Shown here piece after piece: positions 25,938 to 35,754 of a DNA stretch of 64,000 nt (positions are counted from its first letter, which is position 1; every line of letters starts with the position of its first letter). The notes below the pieces were generated by a model. The model ran no database searches. It saw nothing but the letters and a program-made list of their open reading frames with translations, and was not told the origin of the DNA. The translations under genes and the position numbers were made by a program. The DNA comes from RFSX01 sp964495785 (lineage in GTDB: Bacteria; Bacteroidota; Bacteroidia; Chitinophagales; Saprospiraceae): NCBI GenBank assembly GCA_964495785.1, contig CAZBXL010000012.1:1-64000 (forward strand), written 5' to 3'.

Positions 25938-28322
25938 TTGAAACGCATTAGCCACATACTGTTCATGATGATGATGTGTTACATCGGATATGGACAGGAT
26001 TATCTAATGCAAGGAAATGCAGCTTTTGATAAAGGTAACTTTACTGCTGCCATCCAGTATTATTCTAAGTACGATAAGCTATCCCTAAATTCTGAGATAC
26101 TTGAAAAAAGAGGTATCTCTTATTATCGTGTCAATGATTTAAAAAAAGCCATAAGAGATTTTACTAATGCTAAGAAGCTTGGTAACAGTAATCCAGATAT
26201 GTATTATCGTATGGCTGTAATTAAGCAGAACCTTGGAGATATAGAAGAAGCTGTTTTTTTCTATAAGTCATTCATTGGTCTAGTAGACGAAGAGCATCAG
26301 AAATATGATCGTGCCAAAATAGAATTAAAAAATTGCATCTATACAGCCTTTAATCAAGCTAACGAAGAAGTAGCTTCTGTACAAAGTTTTGGGGAAGAAG
26401 TAAACACAGCTTACGACGAAATCTATCCTATAAGAAGTCCTCGGTATGGTAATGTCTATTACCTTTCTACTAATAGAAATCAGAGTGACTTTCAGATTAT
26501 GGCATTCAGTATTAATGAAAAAGGAAACTGGAAGGACACACCAGAAATAGTAGCTGATGTCAATACAGCAAAGCATGACTATCTACAAGACGTATCTGCA
26601 GACGGCAATTCTTTATTGTATCAAAAACAAGGAGCAGAAATACTGGATCGACATCTGACCTTCTCTACCTACAATGGCGATGAAGAAATAAAAATCAATA
26701 TCCCTCGTACAGTTCTCAAAGATGTAGCAGACTTACAGATCGTTGATCATAATACTTTAGCCTTTGCAAGTGATAAGTTATCCGGATATGGTGGGTATGA
26801 TATATATACAATCACCTACAAAGATAAAAAGTGGTCAGAACCAGTTAACTTAGGACCTCTGGTCAATACAATGTATGACGACAGATTTCCTCACTTCTCT
26901 GATGGAAAAAAACAATTATATTTTAGTTCTAACAGACCATATGCATTTGGAGGATTCGATATATACACCATAGACTTAAGTGTAGACAAGAAGGTTCAGA
27001 ATATAGGTCAACCTATTAATACAGCAGGTGATGACATCAATTATAGATTAGATGCTGATGGGCATACTGCGATATATAGTTCTAATTCTAAAACTGGCAC
27101 AGGAGGCTATGATCTTTATTTTGCTCATATGCGAGAGCCTAAAAACTTACAGCCAAGAGACTCACTACGATTTGAATATATAGACGAGATACTTCGTATT
27201 GAAGATGAGAAAAAGAAAACCCAATTAATCGCTGAACAAGAAAAGCAAAAAGCCAAAAAAGAAGCTAAAGAGAAAGCTGACGCATTAAGAAAAAAACAGT
27301 TAGAAGAAGAAAAGAAAGCAGCCGAAATTGCAGCTTTAGAAAAAGCAGAATTAGAGAAAAAGCAAAATCAATTAGCTGCAGCAGAACAATTAAAAAAGGA
27401 TCTTCTAATCCAAGAACGCCAAGCTAAAGAAGAAGCTACCAAGAAGGCAGAAGAAGTTTCTGTAGAAAAAGAAAAGTCTGATGAGATGATGACTACTTCA
27501 GCAAGTAAGACATTAGATGAGGTATCAACGGATAAAAGCTTAATTACAAAAGGTTATAAGACCAAAAAATTAAAGGCAATAGACTCTTACATTATTTATT
27601 ATCAGGATCGGCAAGATCTATTGAATGATAAGAATAAAGAAATCGTTCATGCTATAGCTTATTACTTATCAGAAAACCCAAAAGAACAGATTAGACTGCT
27701 TGTATATACGGATGAGAAAGAACCGGGGCTTCCAGAATTTGTGCAGTATAATACTTTGCTCAGGGCAAAGACTATATCAGATTACTTGGTCGACCTTGGT
27801 ATAGACCCAGATCGTATTCATATCGAAAGTCTGGCAGCTAATTATCCAGTTGCTAAAGAGGATGTTGCAGGCCAGTCAAATACAGAATATGCTTACCTCA
27901 ATAAGCGAATAGAAACACAAATCATTAGCGATAACGGAAAGCTAATAACTGACCATAGGGTTGACCCCGGTAAGATGCCGTTAGCATATCGGGACAGAAG
28001 GTATATTCTATTTCAAGATATAAGAGATGAGCTCTATTATTCTGTCAAAGTAGGCTCTACACCACGGATTTTTAAAAATGCAATATTGCGCTTTTATGAT
28101 GATATCTATGTGAGAAAAGAAAGTGGTACATCTGATAACGATTACTATATAGGTGTCTATACTAAATATGCAGATGCTAAAGCATTACAAGAGAAACTAA
28201 AAAAGAGTACTGCACCTATTACTGAAATTGTACCATTCTTTAACGGTAAGAAAGTAGAGAGTGTAGACATTGATGCTCTTTCTGCAGAGTATCCTGACCT
28301 TAGTAATTATACTAAAAACTGA
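25938..28322 (+). CDS. TPR / PD40-propeller / OmpA-like envelope protein
   Basis: 794 residues, TTG start (MKRISHILFMMMMCYIGYGQ, a Sec signal). Domains in order: TPR repeats (about 20-120), a WD40-like PD40 propeller (about 130-400, with SSNRPYAFGGFDIYTIDL and YSSNSKTGTGGYDLYFAHMR), a Lys/Glu/Ala-rich coiled coil (about 415-520), an OmpA-like domain (about 540-670, TLLRAKTISDYLVDLGIDPD), and a C-terminal SPOR-like stretch. Such TPR/PD40/OmpA proteins are common in Bacteroidota, and PorE of the T9SS is one member; I cannot say whether this one is T9SS-linked. Probably periplasmic, peptidoglycan-bound. Confidence 0.82.
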   Translation: MKRISHILFMMMMCYIGYGQDYLMQGNAAFDKGNFTAAIQYYSKYDKLSLNSEILEKRGISYYRVNDLKKAIRDFTNAKKLGNSNPDMYYRMAVIKQNLGDIEEAVFFYKSFIGLVDEEHQKYDRAKIELKNCIYTAFNQANEEVASVQSFGEEVNTAYDEIYPIRSPRYGNVYYLSTNRNQSDFQIMAFSINEKGNWKDTPEIVADVNTAKHDYLQDVSADGNSLLYQKQGAEILDRHLTFSTYNGDEEIKINIPRTVLKDVADLQIVDHNTLAFASDKLSGYGGYDIYTITYKDKKWSEPVNLGPLVNTMYDDRFPHFSDGKKQLYFSSNRPYAFGGFDIYTIDLSVDKKVQNIGQPINTAGDDINYRLDADGHTAIYSSNSKTGTGGYDLYFAHMREPKNLQPRDSLRFEYIDEILRIEDEKKKTQLIAEQEKQKAKKEAKEKADALRKKQLEEEKKAAEIAALEKAELEKKQNQLAAAEQLKKDLLIQERQAKEEATKKAEEVSVEKEKSDEMMTTSASKTLDEVSTDKSLITKGYKTKKLKAIDSYIIYYQDRQDLLNDKNKEIVHAIAYYLSENPKEQIRLLVYTDEKEPGLPEFVQYNTLLRAKTISDYLVDLGIDPDRIHIESLAANYPVAKEDVAGQSNTEYAYLNKRIETQIISDNGKLITDHRVDPGKMPLAYRDRRYILFQDIRDELYYSVKVGSTPRIFKNAILRFYDDIYVRKESGTSDNDYYIGVYTKYADAKALQEKLKKSTAPITEIVPFFNGKKVESVDIDALSAEYPDLSNYTKN

Positions 28323-28339
28323 TCTTCCTTCTTATACCG

Positions 28340-28361
28340 ATAGCTGTTTATAAACGGCTAT
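28340..28361 (+). terminator. Possible hairpin after the OmpA-like gene
   Basis: Inverted repeat of 11-base arms with one mismatch (ATAGCTGTTTA / TAAACGGCTAT), starting 18 bases after the stop codon. There is no T-run after it, so it may instead stabilise the mRNA end. The rest of the 28323-28609 spacer upstream of glpK holds no element I recognise. Confidence 0.35.
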
Positions 28362-28609
28362 GATAAATCATGAAGTTTTAAAATTTGCATCAAGCATTAT
28401 ACCAAAATAAGATGGGTCATTGTGTCCCCAAATTAGTATAAGATCTTTCCTGAGTTTTTTCCTATTCTTCTTTCAACACAAGTTGTTGACCTTACTGATT
28501 ATCCTATGATATACAGTACATGACCACAAGCTTTAGTAGAATGTTCTTGTAATGCAGCTTAATCTGTATATAATTTATTTATATTTAAAATGAATATATC
28601 AAACAACAT

Positions 28610-30109
28610 ATGGATAAGTACATTCTTGCATTAGATCAGGGCACTACAAGTTCTAGAGCTATCATTTTTGATCATAGCGGAGCCATTATATCAGTAGCCC
28701 AAGAGGAATTCAAACAATATTTTCCTAAGCCGGGATGGGTAGAGCATGATCCCATAGAGATATGGTCCACACAATCTGGAGTCGCTCAGCAGGCTATTGA
28801 GAAGAGTGATTTTAGTGCAGAGAACATTGCAGCTATAGGCATTACTAATCAGAGAGAGACAGTCCTTGTATGGGATAAAAACACCGGGGAGCCAGTGTAT
28901 AATGCTATAGTCTGGCAAGACAAGAGAACATCCAATTATTGTGATGAACTTAAAGAACAAGGGCATGCCGAGTCTGTAAGAGAAAAAACAGGACTGGTTA
29001 TAGATTCTTATTTTTCTGGTACAAAGGTAAAGTGGATATTAGATAACGTAGATGGAGCAAGAGAGAAAGCTAATGATGGCGACCTACTTATGGGTACAAT
29101 AGATACTTGGTTAATTTGGAAGCTAACAAATGGCGAAGTTCACGTCACAGATGTCTCTAATGCTTCAAGGACATTACTTTATAATATAAATACAATGAGC
29201 TGGGATGCTGACCTACTCAAGCTTTTAGATGTTCCAGAAAGTATGTTGCCACAAGTCAGGCAATCAAGTGAAGTCTATGGAAAAACGAAAGGTATTTTTG
29301 ATAATGTAGAAATTCCAATTGCAGGTATTGCTGGCGATCAGCAGGCGGCACTGTTTGGACAAATGTGTACTAAGAAAGGTATGGTTAAGAATACCTATGG
29401 GACTGGATGTTTTATGTTGATGAATATTGGTGATAAGCCTCAAGTCTCAACTAAAGGATTATTAACAACGGTAGCTTGGAAAATCAATAACAAAACAACT
29501 TACGCTTATGAGGGTAGTATTTTTATTGCCGGAGCAGTTGTCCAATGGTTGAGAGATGGTCTCAAGATAATAGAAAAATCATCTGACGTAGAGTCACTCG
29601 CGGCTTCTGTAGAGGATACAGGAGGAGTCTACTTTGTGCCTGCCTTTGCAGGGTTAGGAGCACCTCATTGGAATCAAAAAGCGCAGGGAACAATGTTTGG
29701 TATTACAAGAGGGACCACGGATGCTCATGTAGCTAGAGCCGCTTTGGAGGCGATAGCTTTTCAGACTTTGGACATATTAAAAGCTATGGAATCTGATTCT
29801 GGCATATCAATAAAAGAGCTCAGAGTAGACGGTGGTGCTACAGTTAATAACATGTTGATGCAATTCCAATCAGATGTACTGAATACGAAAACGGTCAGAC
29901 CGCAAGTGGTAGAAACGACGGCTATGGGAGCTGCATTTTTGGCGGGGCTTGCTGTTGGATATTGGAAGGATTCTGATGAGATACAATCTATATGGAAAAC
30001 TGATGCCTCATTTTCTCCTATTGAAGAAAGAGAAGATATAGATCAAAAAATCAAGGGCTGGTACCGAGCGATTAAAACGCTTGAATACTGGACAGAGAAT
30101 GAAAACTAA
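28610..30109 (+). CDS. glpK: Glycerol kinase
   Basis: 499 residues, full length. FGGY kinase features: LDQGTTSSRAIIFDHSG (phosphate-binding loop), GITNQRETVLVWDKNTGEPV, LMGTIDTWLIWKLT, IAGIAGDQQAALFGQMC, GTGCFMLMNIGD and the C-terminal GGATVNNMLMQFQSD. It phosphorylates glycerol to glycerol-3-phosphate. The next gene is a glycerol channel, 5 bases away, making a glpK-glpF operon. No glpD or regulator gene is visible in the window. Confidence 0.97.
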   Translation: MDKYILALDQGTTSSRAIIFDHSGAIISVAQEEFKQYFPKPGWVEHDPIEIWSTQSGVAQQAIEKSDFSAENIAAIGITNQRETVLVWDKNTGEPVYNAIVWQDKRTSNYCDELKEQGHAESVREKTGLVIDSYFSGTKVKWILDNVDGAREKANDGDLLMGTIDTWLIWKLTNGEVHVTDVSNASRTLLYNINTMSWDADLLKLLDVPESMLPQVRQSSEVYGKTKGIFDNVEIPIAGIAGDQQAALFGQMCTKKGMVKNTYGTGCFMLMNIGDKPQVSTKGLLTTVAWKINNKTTYAYEGSIFIAGAVVQWLRDGLKIIEKSSDVESLAASVEDTGGVYFVPAFAGLGAPHWNQKAQGTMFGITRGTTDAHVARAALEAIAFQTLDILKAMESDSGISIKELRVDGGATVNNMLMQFQSDVLNTKTVRPQVVETTAMGAAFLAGLAVGYWKDSDEIQSIWKTDASFSPIEEREDIDQKIKGWYRAIKTLEYWTENEN

Positions 30110-30114
30110 TCCAT

Positions 30115-30843
30115 ATGGATCCATTTATAGCAGAAATCTTAGGGACAGCAATTTTAATTTTACTTGGAGGAGGCGTTGTGGCTAATGAAGTTCTAAATAA
30201 GACAACTGGGCATAATACTGGATGGATGGCCATTACTACGGGATGGGCATTGGCAGTATATATAGCGGTGGTTATTGCAGGTCCGTATAGTGGGGCACAT
30301 ATTAATCCGGCAGTGAGTATAGGTCTCGCTGTAGCAGGAAAGTTTCCATGGAATGAAGTGCCTACATATGTGTTAGCACAGATGCTCGGAGCGATGATCG
30401 GTTCGTTAGGCGTATGGTTACTTTATAGAGATCATTTTAAAAACACCGAGGACCCAGATACGAAGAAGGCCGTTTTTTGCACAAGCCCATCTATTAGAAA
30501 CTTGCCGGCTAATTTATTTAGTGAGGCACTGGGTACTTTCGTGCTGGTATTTACAATATTATATTTTACCGATGCCACATTAGCAGAACCAGAGACTATT
30601 ATTGGACTTGGCTCATTGGGTGCATTACCTGTAGCCCTATTAGTATGGTCCATCGGACTATCATTGGGAGGTACGACAGGCTATGCTATTAACCCAGCTC
30701 GAGACCTTGGTCCCAGAATTATGCATGCTCTATTACCCATTAAGAATAAGACATCGAGTGACTGGAGCTATGCCTGGGTACCAGTGGTAGGACCAGTTAT
30801 AGGAGCTTGTGGTGCAGCACTTTTGTTTTTATTACTTTCTTAA
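30115..30843 (+). CDS. glpF: Glycerol facilitator (MIP/aquaporin family)
   Basis: 242 residues with six membrane helices and the two pore loops: SGAHINPAVSIGLAVAG (first NPA) and GYAINPARDLGPRI (second NPA, with the Asp typical of glyceroporins in the N-P-A-R-D motif). It admits glycerol for the kinase encoded immediately upstream. Start at ATG 30115 directly after glpK. Confidence 0.95.
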   Translation: MDPFIAEILGTAILILLGGGVVANEVLNKTTGHNTGWMAITTGWALAVYIAVVIAGPYSGAHINPAVSIGLAVAGKFPWNEVPTYVLAQMLGAMIGSLGVWLLYRDHFKNTEDPDTKKAVFCTSPSIRNLPANLFSEALGTFVLVFTILYFTDATLAEPETIIGLGSLGALPVALLVWSIGLSLGGTTGYAINPARDLGPRIMHALLPIKNKTSSDWSYAWVPVVGPVIGACGAALLFLLLS

Positions 30844-30884
30844 TCTTAAAACCATCGTTTATACTTTTAAATTTGGTAAGGTGC

Positions 30885-31730
30885 TTACTCTTTATCCATC
30901 AATACATCTGTAGGTACTCCTCCGAATCTATATCCAAGATGTACACCTACCATTGGTGAATATAAATCATTGAATTCGCCAGTAAGTGGTAGTCTAAAAA
31001 TTAATCCAGGTTCAAATTGTCCAATCTTAAAACTAGCGGTAGCAAAAGCTTGCCAAAATAATCTTTCAGAGAAAGAGTCAGTTTCTTGCGTAAAAATTGT
31101 CGTACTTGTGATTCCACCATTAATGTCTATGAGCTCATCTCTGTAACCAATGGCTCCACTGAGATCAAAAAAGCCCTCAAAACTATCTTCGAAAAAATCA
31201 TCTACATCTATGAATAGTTTAGCGCCAGGTTTAAGACGAAAATATATATTTTCTTCAATATTAGATTCAAAAGTATAAGAAGGTTCTATTGACCATGATG
31301 ATCTTATAAATATTGCAGAAAGCCTCTCTGTATAATCCGATGCTAAAAAGATAGCTTCATCGCTACCTGTAGGAAGACGTAATTTAAATTCAAGATAACT
31401 CGGAGAATTGAGTGAGCGTATTTGATAAGCGACACTTACGTTGCCGATTGAAAACTCTGTTTCATTGTCACCATTAAAACTTTCTATCGAAATTCTTGAA
31501 AAGGGAATTTCGACAGCTATCTTATTAGATCCGCCCACTTTAAACTCAGAATTTATATAGCCGTCAAAGGAGAAAAAATTTAAAGGGACATCAAACTCAT
31601 CAGAAAGAGAGATCTTATTCATCTCTAGCCTGACGACATTGTCTTGTTCATAATTATAGTAAATTGATTGTCCTGTCATTAATGAAGAGATGAACAAACA
31701 CACACATATTAAGAGCGTAGATAATTTCAT
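30885..31730 (-). CDS. Exported beta-rich protein, probable outer membrane barrel
   Basis: 281 residues. Sec signal MKLSTLLICVCLFISSLMTG, cleavage probably before Q-S-I-Y-Y. The rest is rich in alternating hydrophobic/polar strands and aromatic residues and ends in strands such as SPMVGVHLGYRFGG, which suggests a small outer membrane beta-barrel. It does not end in Phe. I do not recognise the family. Stands alone between glpF (convergent) and rnhB. Confidence 0.65.
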   Translation of the reverse strand: MKLSTLLICVCLFISSLMTGQSIYYNYEQDNVVRLEMNKISLSDEFDVPLNFFSFDGYINSEFKVGGSNKIAVEIPFSRISIESFNGDNETEFSIGNVSVAYQIRSLNSPSYLEFKLRLPTGSDEAIFLASDYTERLSAIFIRSSWSIEPSYTFESNIEENIYFRLKPGAKLFIDVDDFFEDSFEGFFDLSGAIGYRDELIDINGGITSTTIFTQETDSFSERLFWQAFATASFKIGQFEPGLIFRLPLTGEFNDLYSPMVGVHLGYRFGGVPTDVLMDKE

Positions 31731-31794
31731 AATGGAATAATTGATTTGTTATAAATGATTTGGTATGAGATTAATCAAAATCTAAAGTATCCTG

Positions 31795-31836
31795 CTTTTA
31801 AGAACTTCTGGACTGACTAACCTACTTTCTTAAAAG
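31795..31836. repeat. 10-base inverted repeat upstream of the barrel gene
   Basis: CTTTTAAGAA (31795-31804) and its exact reverse complement (31827-31836), separated by 22 bases. It lies between rnhB and the putative barrel gene, both on the minus strand, so it could be a weak terminator or an operator; no T-run supports termination. AT-rich arms of this length can occur by chance. Confidence 0.25.
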
Positions 31837-31920
31837 TATGATTATTTAATCATAGAGCATTACGTAAAAATATGAAAATAGAGTCCTATGAGACGATTTT
31901 AGCTTTGATGATACTTCTTT

Positions 31921-32529
31921 TCAGTAGTCAAACAGATTTAGCTGACTGCTATTAGGGAGTAATCGGAATGATCTACGGTGTAGAGGCGTCACTCCATGAG
32001 AAGCGATAGACGCTCGATGGGCTTTAGTAGGATAACCCTTATTGGTTTCCCAAGAATAGTAAGGGAACTCTTTAGCCTTTCTTTTCATATAGTTGTCTCT
32101 ATGGACTTTAGCGAGTATAGAAGCGGCGGCGATAGAAAAATATTTGTCATCACCTTTAATTATACATTCAAAAGGTATTTTTTTAAATGGCTTAAATCTA
32201 TTACCATCAACGAGTATAAATTCAGGCGTTATTGATAGCGCTGCAATAGACTTATGCATAGCGAGAATAGATGCATTAAGAATGTTGATTTCATCTATTT
32301 TGTTGGGTCTCACACTTTTGATAGAGTAAGCGATAGCTTCAGATTTGATGATCTCTGCATATTCTTGTCGTTGTATGCTATCCAGCTTTTTAGAGTCTCT
32401 CAGATAAGGGTGAGTAAAGTCTTTGGGTAATATGACGGCTGCAGCGAATACGGGTCCAGCAAGACACCCACGGCCGGCTTCGTCAGTACCAGCCTCTATT
32501 TTGTCATTGGTATAATGCGACAGAAGCAT
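31921..32529 (-). CDS. rnhB: Ribonuclease HII
   Basis: 202 residues from ATG 32529 (MLLSHYTNDKIEAGTDEAGR). The frame is open further upstream to 32694 but the extra residues are not RNase-like. Catalytic acids: Asp and Glu in GTDEAGRGCLAG, Asp in ILVDGNRF, plus LRDSKKLDSIQR and the C-terminal SHGVTPLHRRSFR. It removes ribonucleotides and RNA from RNA/DNA hybrids. Divergent from the metallopeptidase gene, with about 170 bases between the two starts. Confidence 0.93.
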   Translation of the reverse strand: MLLSHYTNDKIEAGTDEAGRGCLAGPVFAAAVILPKDFTHPYLRDSKKLDSIQRQEYAEIIKSEAIAYSIKSVRPNKIDEINILNASILAMHKSIAALSITPEFILVDGNRFKPFKKIPFECIIKGDDKYFSIAAASILAKVHRDNYMKRKAKEFPYYSWETNKGYPTKAHRASIASHGVTPLHRRSFRLLPNSSQLNLFDY

Positions 32530-32697
32530 AGGCAAAAGTAAGAATTTTAGAGCTGAAGTATGGAGAGCTGTCGTCTCATTAATCTGATCAGAAAATACAT
32601 TTATAACTTGGAAGTAATGTACTTTGTGCAAAAATGGAAGTACTTCAATAATTAAGTCTTGAATTTGAAAAAAGTACTTAATCTTTAAAATCATTTT

Positions 32698-33648
32698 ATG
32701 AAAAAAATAATTCTGTTACTATCAATAGGAATTACAATGAATATCCAAGGGCTTACTCAGAATGCAATGGCTGATAATATCAAATTTGCCTCGATTGAAA
32801 AAGCAAAGCAACTGCTATCAGAAGAAGATAGTTTTACCAGATCATGGAGCCCTTTTGATATAGACTCAAGAATGGGGAAAAAGAATAGTACTAAAGAAGA
32901 ACTATTTAAATTTATTGATACTCAGGTTAGGGAGTGGTCCGCAGAGGAGCAAGAAATTATAACGGAGTTATGTAATGATATCGACAACAAGATTAACTCC
33001 CAAAATCTAAAAGTAAGTTTCCCGCAAGAAATTTATTTTGTGAAGACCACAGGTGCCGAGGAGGGTGGCGCAACGGGTTATACAAGGAACAATTATATTG
33101 TCTTGAAAGAAGGAGCGACACAATCCTCTAAGGAAGATTTAGAGCACCTGATTGTCCATGAGCTTTTTCATGTATTGACGAGAGCTAATCCTGAGTTTAG
33201 AAAAGAGATGTATGAGATCATAGGATTTAGTATAGCGGGAAGTATCTCTTATCCAGATAATATAAAATCATTGCGTATAACGAATCCTGATGCACCACAG
33301 ACAGATAGTTACATCAACTTAAAAGCAGATAAAAAAGACATCGGCGCTATGATGGTCCTATATGCAAATGGCGATTATAATGGTGGTAGTTTTTTTGACT
33401 ATTTAAATATAGGATTCTTAAGTCTCGTCGGTGATCAAGAGAAGAAAGTAGAGATCGTTAATGGCGAACCTGTCATTTATACTATGAAAGAAATAGAAAA
33501 CTTCTTTGAGCAAGTGGGTAGAAATACAAATTACATAATTCACCCTGAAGAAATAATGGCTGAAAACTTCACTCATGCTATATTGAATACAAAAGACCTA
33601 AAAGATCCCATCATAGTAGAGAAGATTAAGCAGACATTAAGCAAGTAA
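32698..33648 (+). CDS. Secreted zinc metallopeptidase-like protein (HExxH)
   Basis: 316 residues. A hydrophobic N-terminus (MKKIILLLSIGITMNIQGL) looks like a Sec signal. The zinc-binding helix is DLEHLIVHELFHVLTRAN (H-E-L-F-H), and EEIMAENFTHAIL some 140 residues on supplies a plausible third, Glu ligand, giving a gluzincin-type site. No family name recognised. Expected in the periplasm or outside; substrate unknown. Ends at a hairpin terminator at 33675. Confidence 0.75.
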   Translation: MKKIILLLSIGITMNIQGLTQNAMADNIKFASIEKAKQLLSEEDSFTRSWSPFDIDSRMGKKNSTKEELFKFIDTQVREWSAEEQEIITELCNDIDNKINSQNLKVSFPQEIYFVKTTGAEEGGATGYTRNNYIVLKEGATQSSKEDLEHLIVHELFHVLTRANPEFRKEMYEIIGFSIAGSISYPDNIKSLRITNPDAPQTDSYINLKADKKDIGAMMVLYANGDYNGGSFFDYLNIGFLSLVGDQEKKVEIVNGEPVIYTMKEIENFFEQVGRNTNYIIHPEEIMAENFTHAILNTKDLKDPIIVEKIKQTLSK

Positions 33649-33674
33649 ATAAAGGCATATTATACCATAAAAAA

Positions 33675-33691
33675 TGACCTCATAGAGGTCA
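33675..33691. terminator. Hairpin terminator between convergent genes
   Basis: Perfect 7-base arms (TGACCTC / GAGGTCA) with a 3-base loop, preceded by a run of A and followed by AATTTT. It lies between the ends of the metallopeptidase gene and the VWA gene, so it can act in both directions. Confidence 0.7.
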
Positions 33692-33767
33692 AATTTTACA
33701 TATCAACACAACATTAATAATTGATAAGAAGTCTATGAAAAATTAGACATCAATAAAGTATAGAACC

Positions 33768-35702
33768 TTAATTGATAACAATGACAGATCTACTGACAAT
33801 TATTTCATTATCTTTTCCTACTTGAACGGTATACATACCACCGACAATATTATCTAATTTAATTGTATTGATCCCTTTTTTGGGATCTTGGATTTGTAGC
33901 ACAATTTTCCCAGATGATGACCTTAGAATAACTCTGTCTGCATCTTGATCAAGTTCTACATTGATGACTTCACTTGCAGGGTTAGGATATATTAAGACAT
34001 CTACAGTGTTAGATTTGCTCTTTGTGTTACACGATTCTACAGATCCATAATTTTCAATAAGTCTTACGATCAGATCATTTAATCTTTCTACTTCATAATT
34101 ATCTACGACTGGCTCAAGGTGCCCATGACCGATGCCGCTATGGTCTGTTATGAAGACATAAGTACCATTCGTTATGATAGAGAGATACTTCATTAAGAAC
34201 TCTGTATTTCTGTTGATGCCACTTGCAGTGACAGGTATGAGTTTTATTCCTTGAGCAGCAGCTTCAGTCACTTGACGTTTGAGTTTTTTTATAATCTCAG
34301 GTGTATAATGAGGAGGTGCATCGAGAATAAGAAAGGCTAACCGAGCGACTGCATTAGGATTCCAATCTAATGCTAACGCTTCTTCGATACCTTCCTCTAC
34401 AGCTTCTGCGTAATCACCTCCACCACTGGCAGTTTTGTTTTGTATAAATTCTAAAGTCGTGTTTATATTATCTGTAAGTGGAGAAGTTTTGGTAAGATAT
34501 CTATCTCTATGATCTTTATAAAAGACAGCTGATGTACGATAACGGGTTTTATCATTTGTATCCTCTAATCGACTGATAATATCAGATAACTCAGATTTGA
34601 GAAAACGAATTTCATCTCCCATGGAAGCAGTTGCATCTACTATAAATGCGATATCTACATCAGAACCTTGAGCACATTTTGCGTCGATATGGATATGATT
34701 TGATCCTTGATCTATGCTTACAGGATGACTTATACTTTCTATGATATTATCCTTTGATACTCTAATTGATTTTATCTTTTGTTTTTGAGAATCAAGTGTA
34801 TTCCACAGTTCTGCCTTGCCTGCATTGTCCGTTTTTGATGTCCATATTATTTTATTGCTTTGATCGAGGAGATCTACCTTTGCATTTACAATAGGAAGAT
34901 TTTCATTATTTGTTAAGAAGACAGAATATCTTTCGTCTGGATGTATATCCCAATAGGATTGCATTGACTTATAATTTTCTTCTAAGATTAAGTTATTCCA
35001 GTCTTCCCAGTTGTTTAGATCATTCCATTCTCCAGCAGTTATTTGTCCTGCTGACGGTAGGATCACATGCGAACCTTCTTCCATAGAATAGATTGCTGGA
35101 GTTGATGATCCATCTGATGTCATTGACTTAGCTGCGGCCACCAATAAAGCATTGCTGTATTTTTTGGTCGCTTTCCTTTTTGTAGAGAGAGATATTCCTG
35201 TAGTCGTATTGTCAAATTCTATAAGCGGTACACGATATTCTTTGATGATAATTTCATCATGTAATCCTGTTTCATGAGACTTTTCCATTATAATATCGAC
35301 GATGTTTTCTTCTTCTTTTTTAATTACTATGCCAGTAATTTTTTGGGTTTTATATCCGATGAAAGAAGCTTCTATGTCGTATGTATCGGGATTCAAATCC
35401 GAAAAATAATAGATACCATCAAAATCTGTTTCTACTTGATTTATAACGCTACCGTCTTTATATAAGCTTATAGTAGCAAATAATATAGGTTCTCCTGTAC
35501 TCAACTCTGAGACTTTACCTTTAATAATTGTGTCGCTGATTTTCGAGTTGATAGGTGTCACTTTCGTCTTTAGTTGAATTTTATTTGTGAGCAGTTGCTC
35601 CATCTCATTACTTGATCCCTTTATCTCAGGACCATCTGTCAAATTAGATTGTAAGGTTGTAAATGATAATGCTGTGAGTAGAAAAAATAATAGTGTTTTC
35701 AT
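33768..35702 (-). CDS. T9SS-sorted protein with CarboxypepD_reg and VWA domains
   Basis: 644 residues from ATG 35702 (MKTLLFFLLTALSFTTLQSN, Sec signal). Domains: a CarboxypepD_reg-like beta-sandwich (about 55-140, IKGKVSELSTGEPILFATIS), a linker with WNDLNNWEDWNNLI, a von Willebrand A domain (about 340-545; metal site VDIAFIVDATASMGDEIRF, i.e. D-x-T-x-S), and a type A sorting domain (VLIYPNPASEVINVELDQD ... SRSVIVIN). It should be exported through T9SS to the surface. Divergent from an ECF sigma/anti-sigma pair, 52 bases between starts, which suggests shared regulation. Role unknown; adhesion or envelope sensing are guesses. Confidence 0.87.
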   Translation of the reverse strand: MKTLLFFLLTALSFTTLQSNLTDGPEIKGSSNEMEQLLTNKIQLKTKVTPINSKISDTIIKGKVSELSTGEPILFATISLYKDGSVINQVETDFDGIYYFSDLNPDTYDIEASFIGYKTQKITGIVIKKEEENIVDIIMEKSHETGLHDEIIIKEYRVPLIEFDNTTTGISLSTKRKATKKYSNALLVAAAKSMTSDGSSTPAIYSMEEGSHVILPSAGQITAGEWNDLNNWEDWNNLILEENYKSMQSYWDIHPDERYSVFLTNNENLPIVNAKVDLLDQSNKIIWTSKTDNAGKAELWNTLDSQKQKIKSIRVSKDNIIESISHPVSIDQGSNHIHIDAKCAQGSDVDIAFIVDATASMGDEIRFLKSELSDIISRLEDTNDKTRYRTSAVFYKDHRDRYLTKTSPLTDNINTTLEFIQNKTASGGGDYAEAVEEGIEEALALDWNPNAVARLAFLILDAPPHYTPEIIKKLKRQVTEAAAQGIKLIPVTASGINRNTEFLMKYLSIITNGTYVFITDHSGIGHGHLEPVVDNYEVERLNDLIVRLIENYGSVESCNTKSKSNTVDVLIYPNPASEVINVELDQDADRVILRSSSGKIVLQIQDPKKGINTIKLDNIVGGMYTVQVGKDNEIIVSRSVIVIN

Positions 35703-35754
35703 AATTGCTATTTTATGTTCTGATACATAGTACACACATAGGATGTCGTAGAAA

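Noticed and set aside
27200..27480. Lys/Glu/Ala-rich stretch as a tandem repeat
   Set aside because: It is an irregular coiled coil in the TPR/OmpA protein; no fixed repeat unit.
31996..32329. Two plus-strand frames opposite rnhB
   Set aside because: Fully covered by the rnhB catalytic domain on the other strand.
32530..32694. N-terminal extension of RNase HII
   Set aside because: It adds about 55 hydrophobic and unusual residues that are not part of RNase HII; the ATG at 32529 fits the family.
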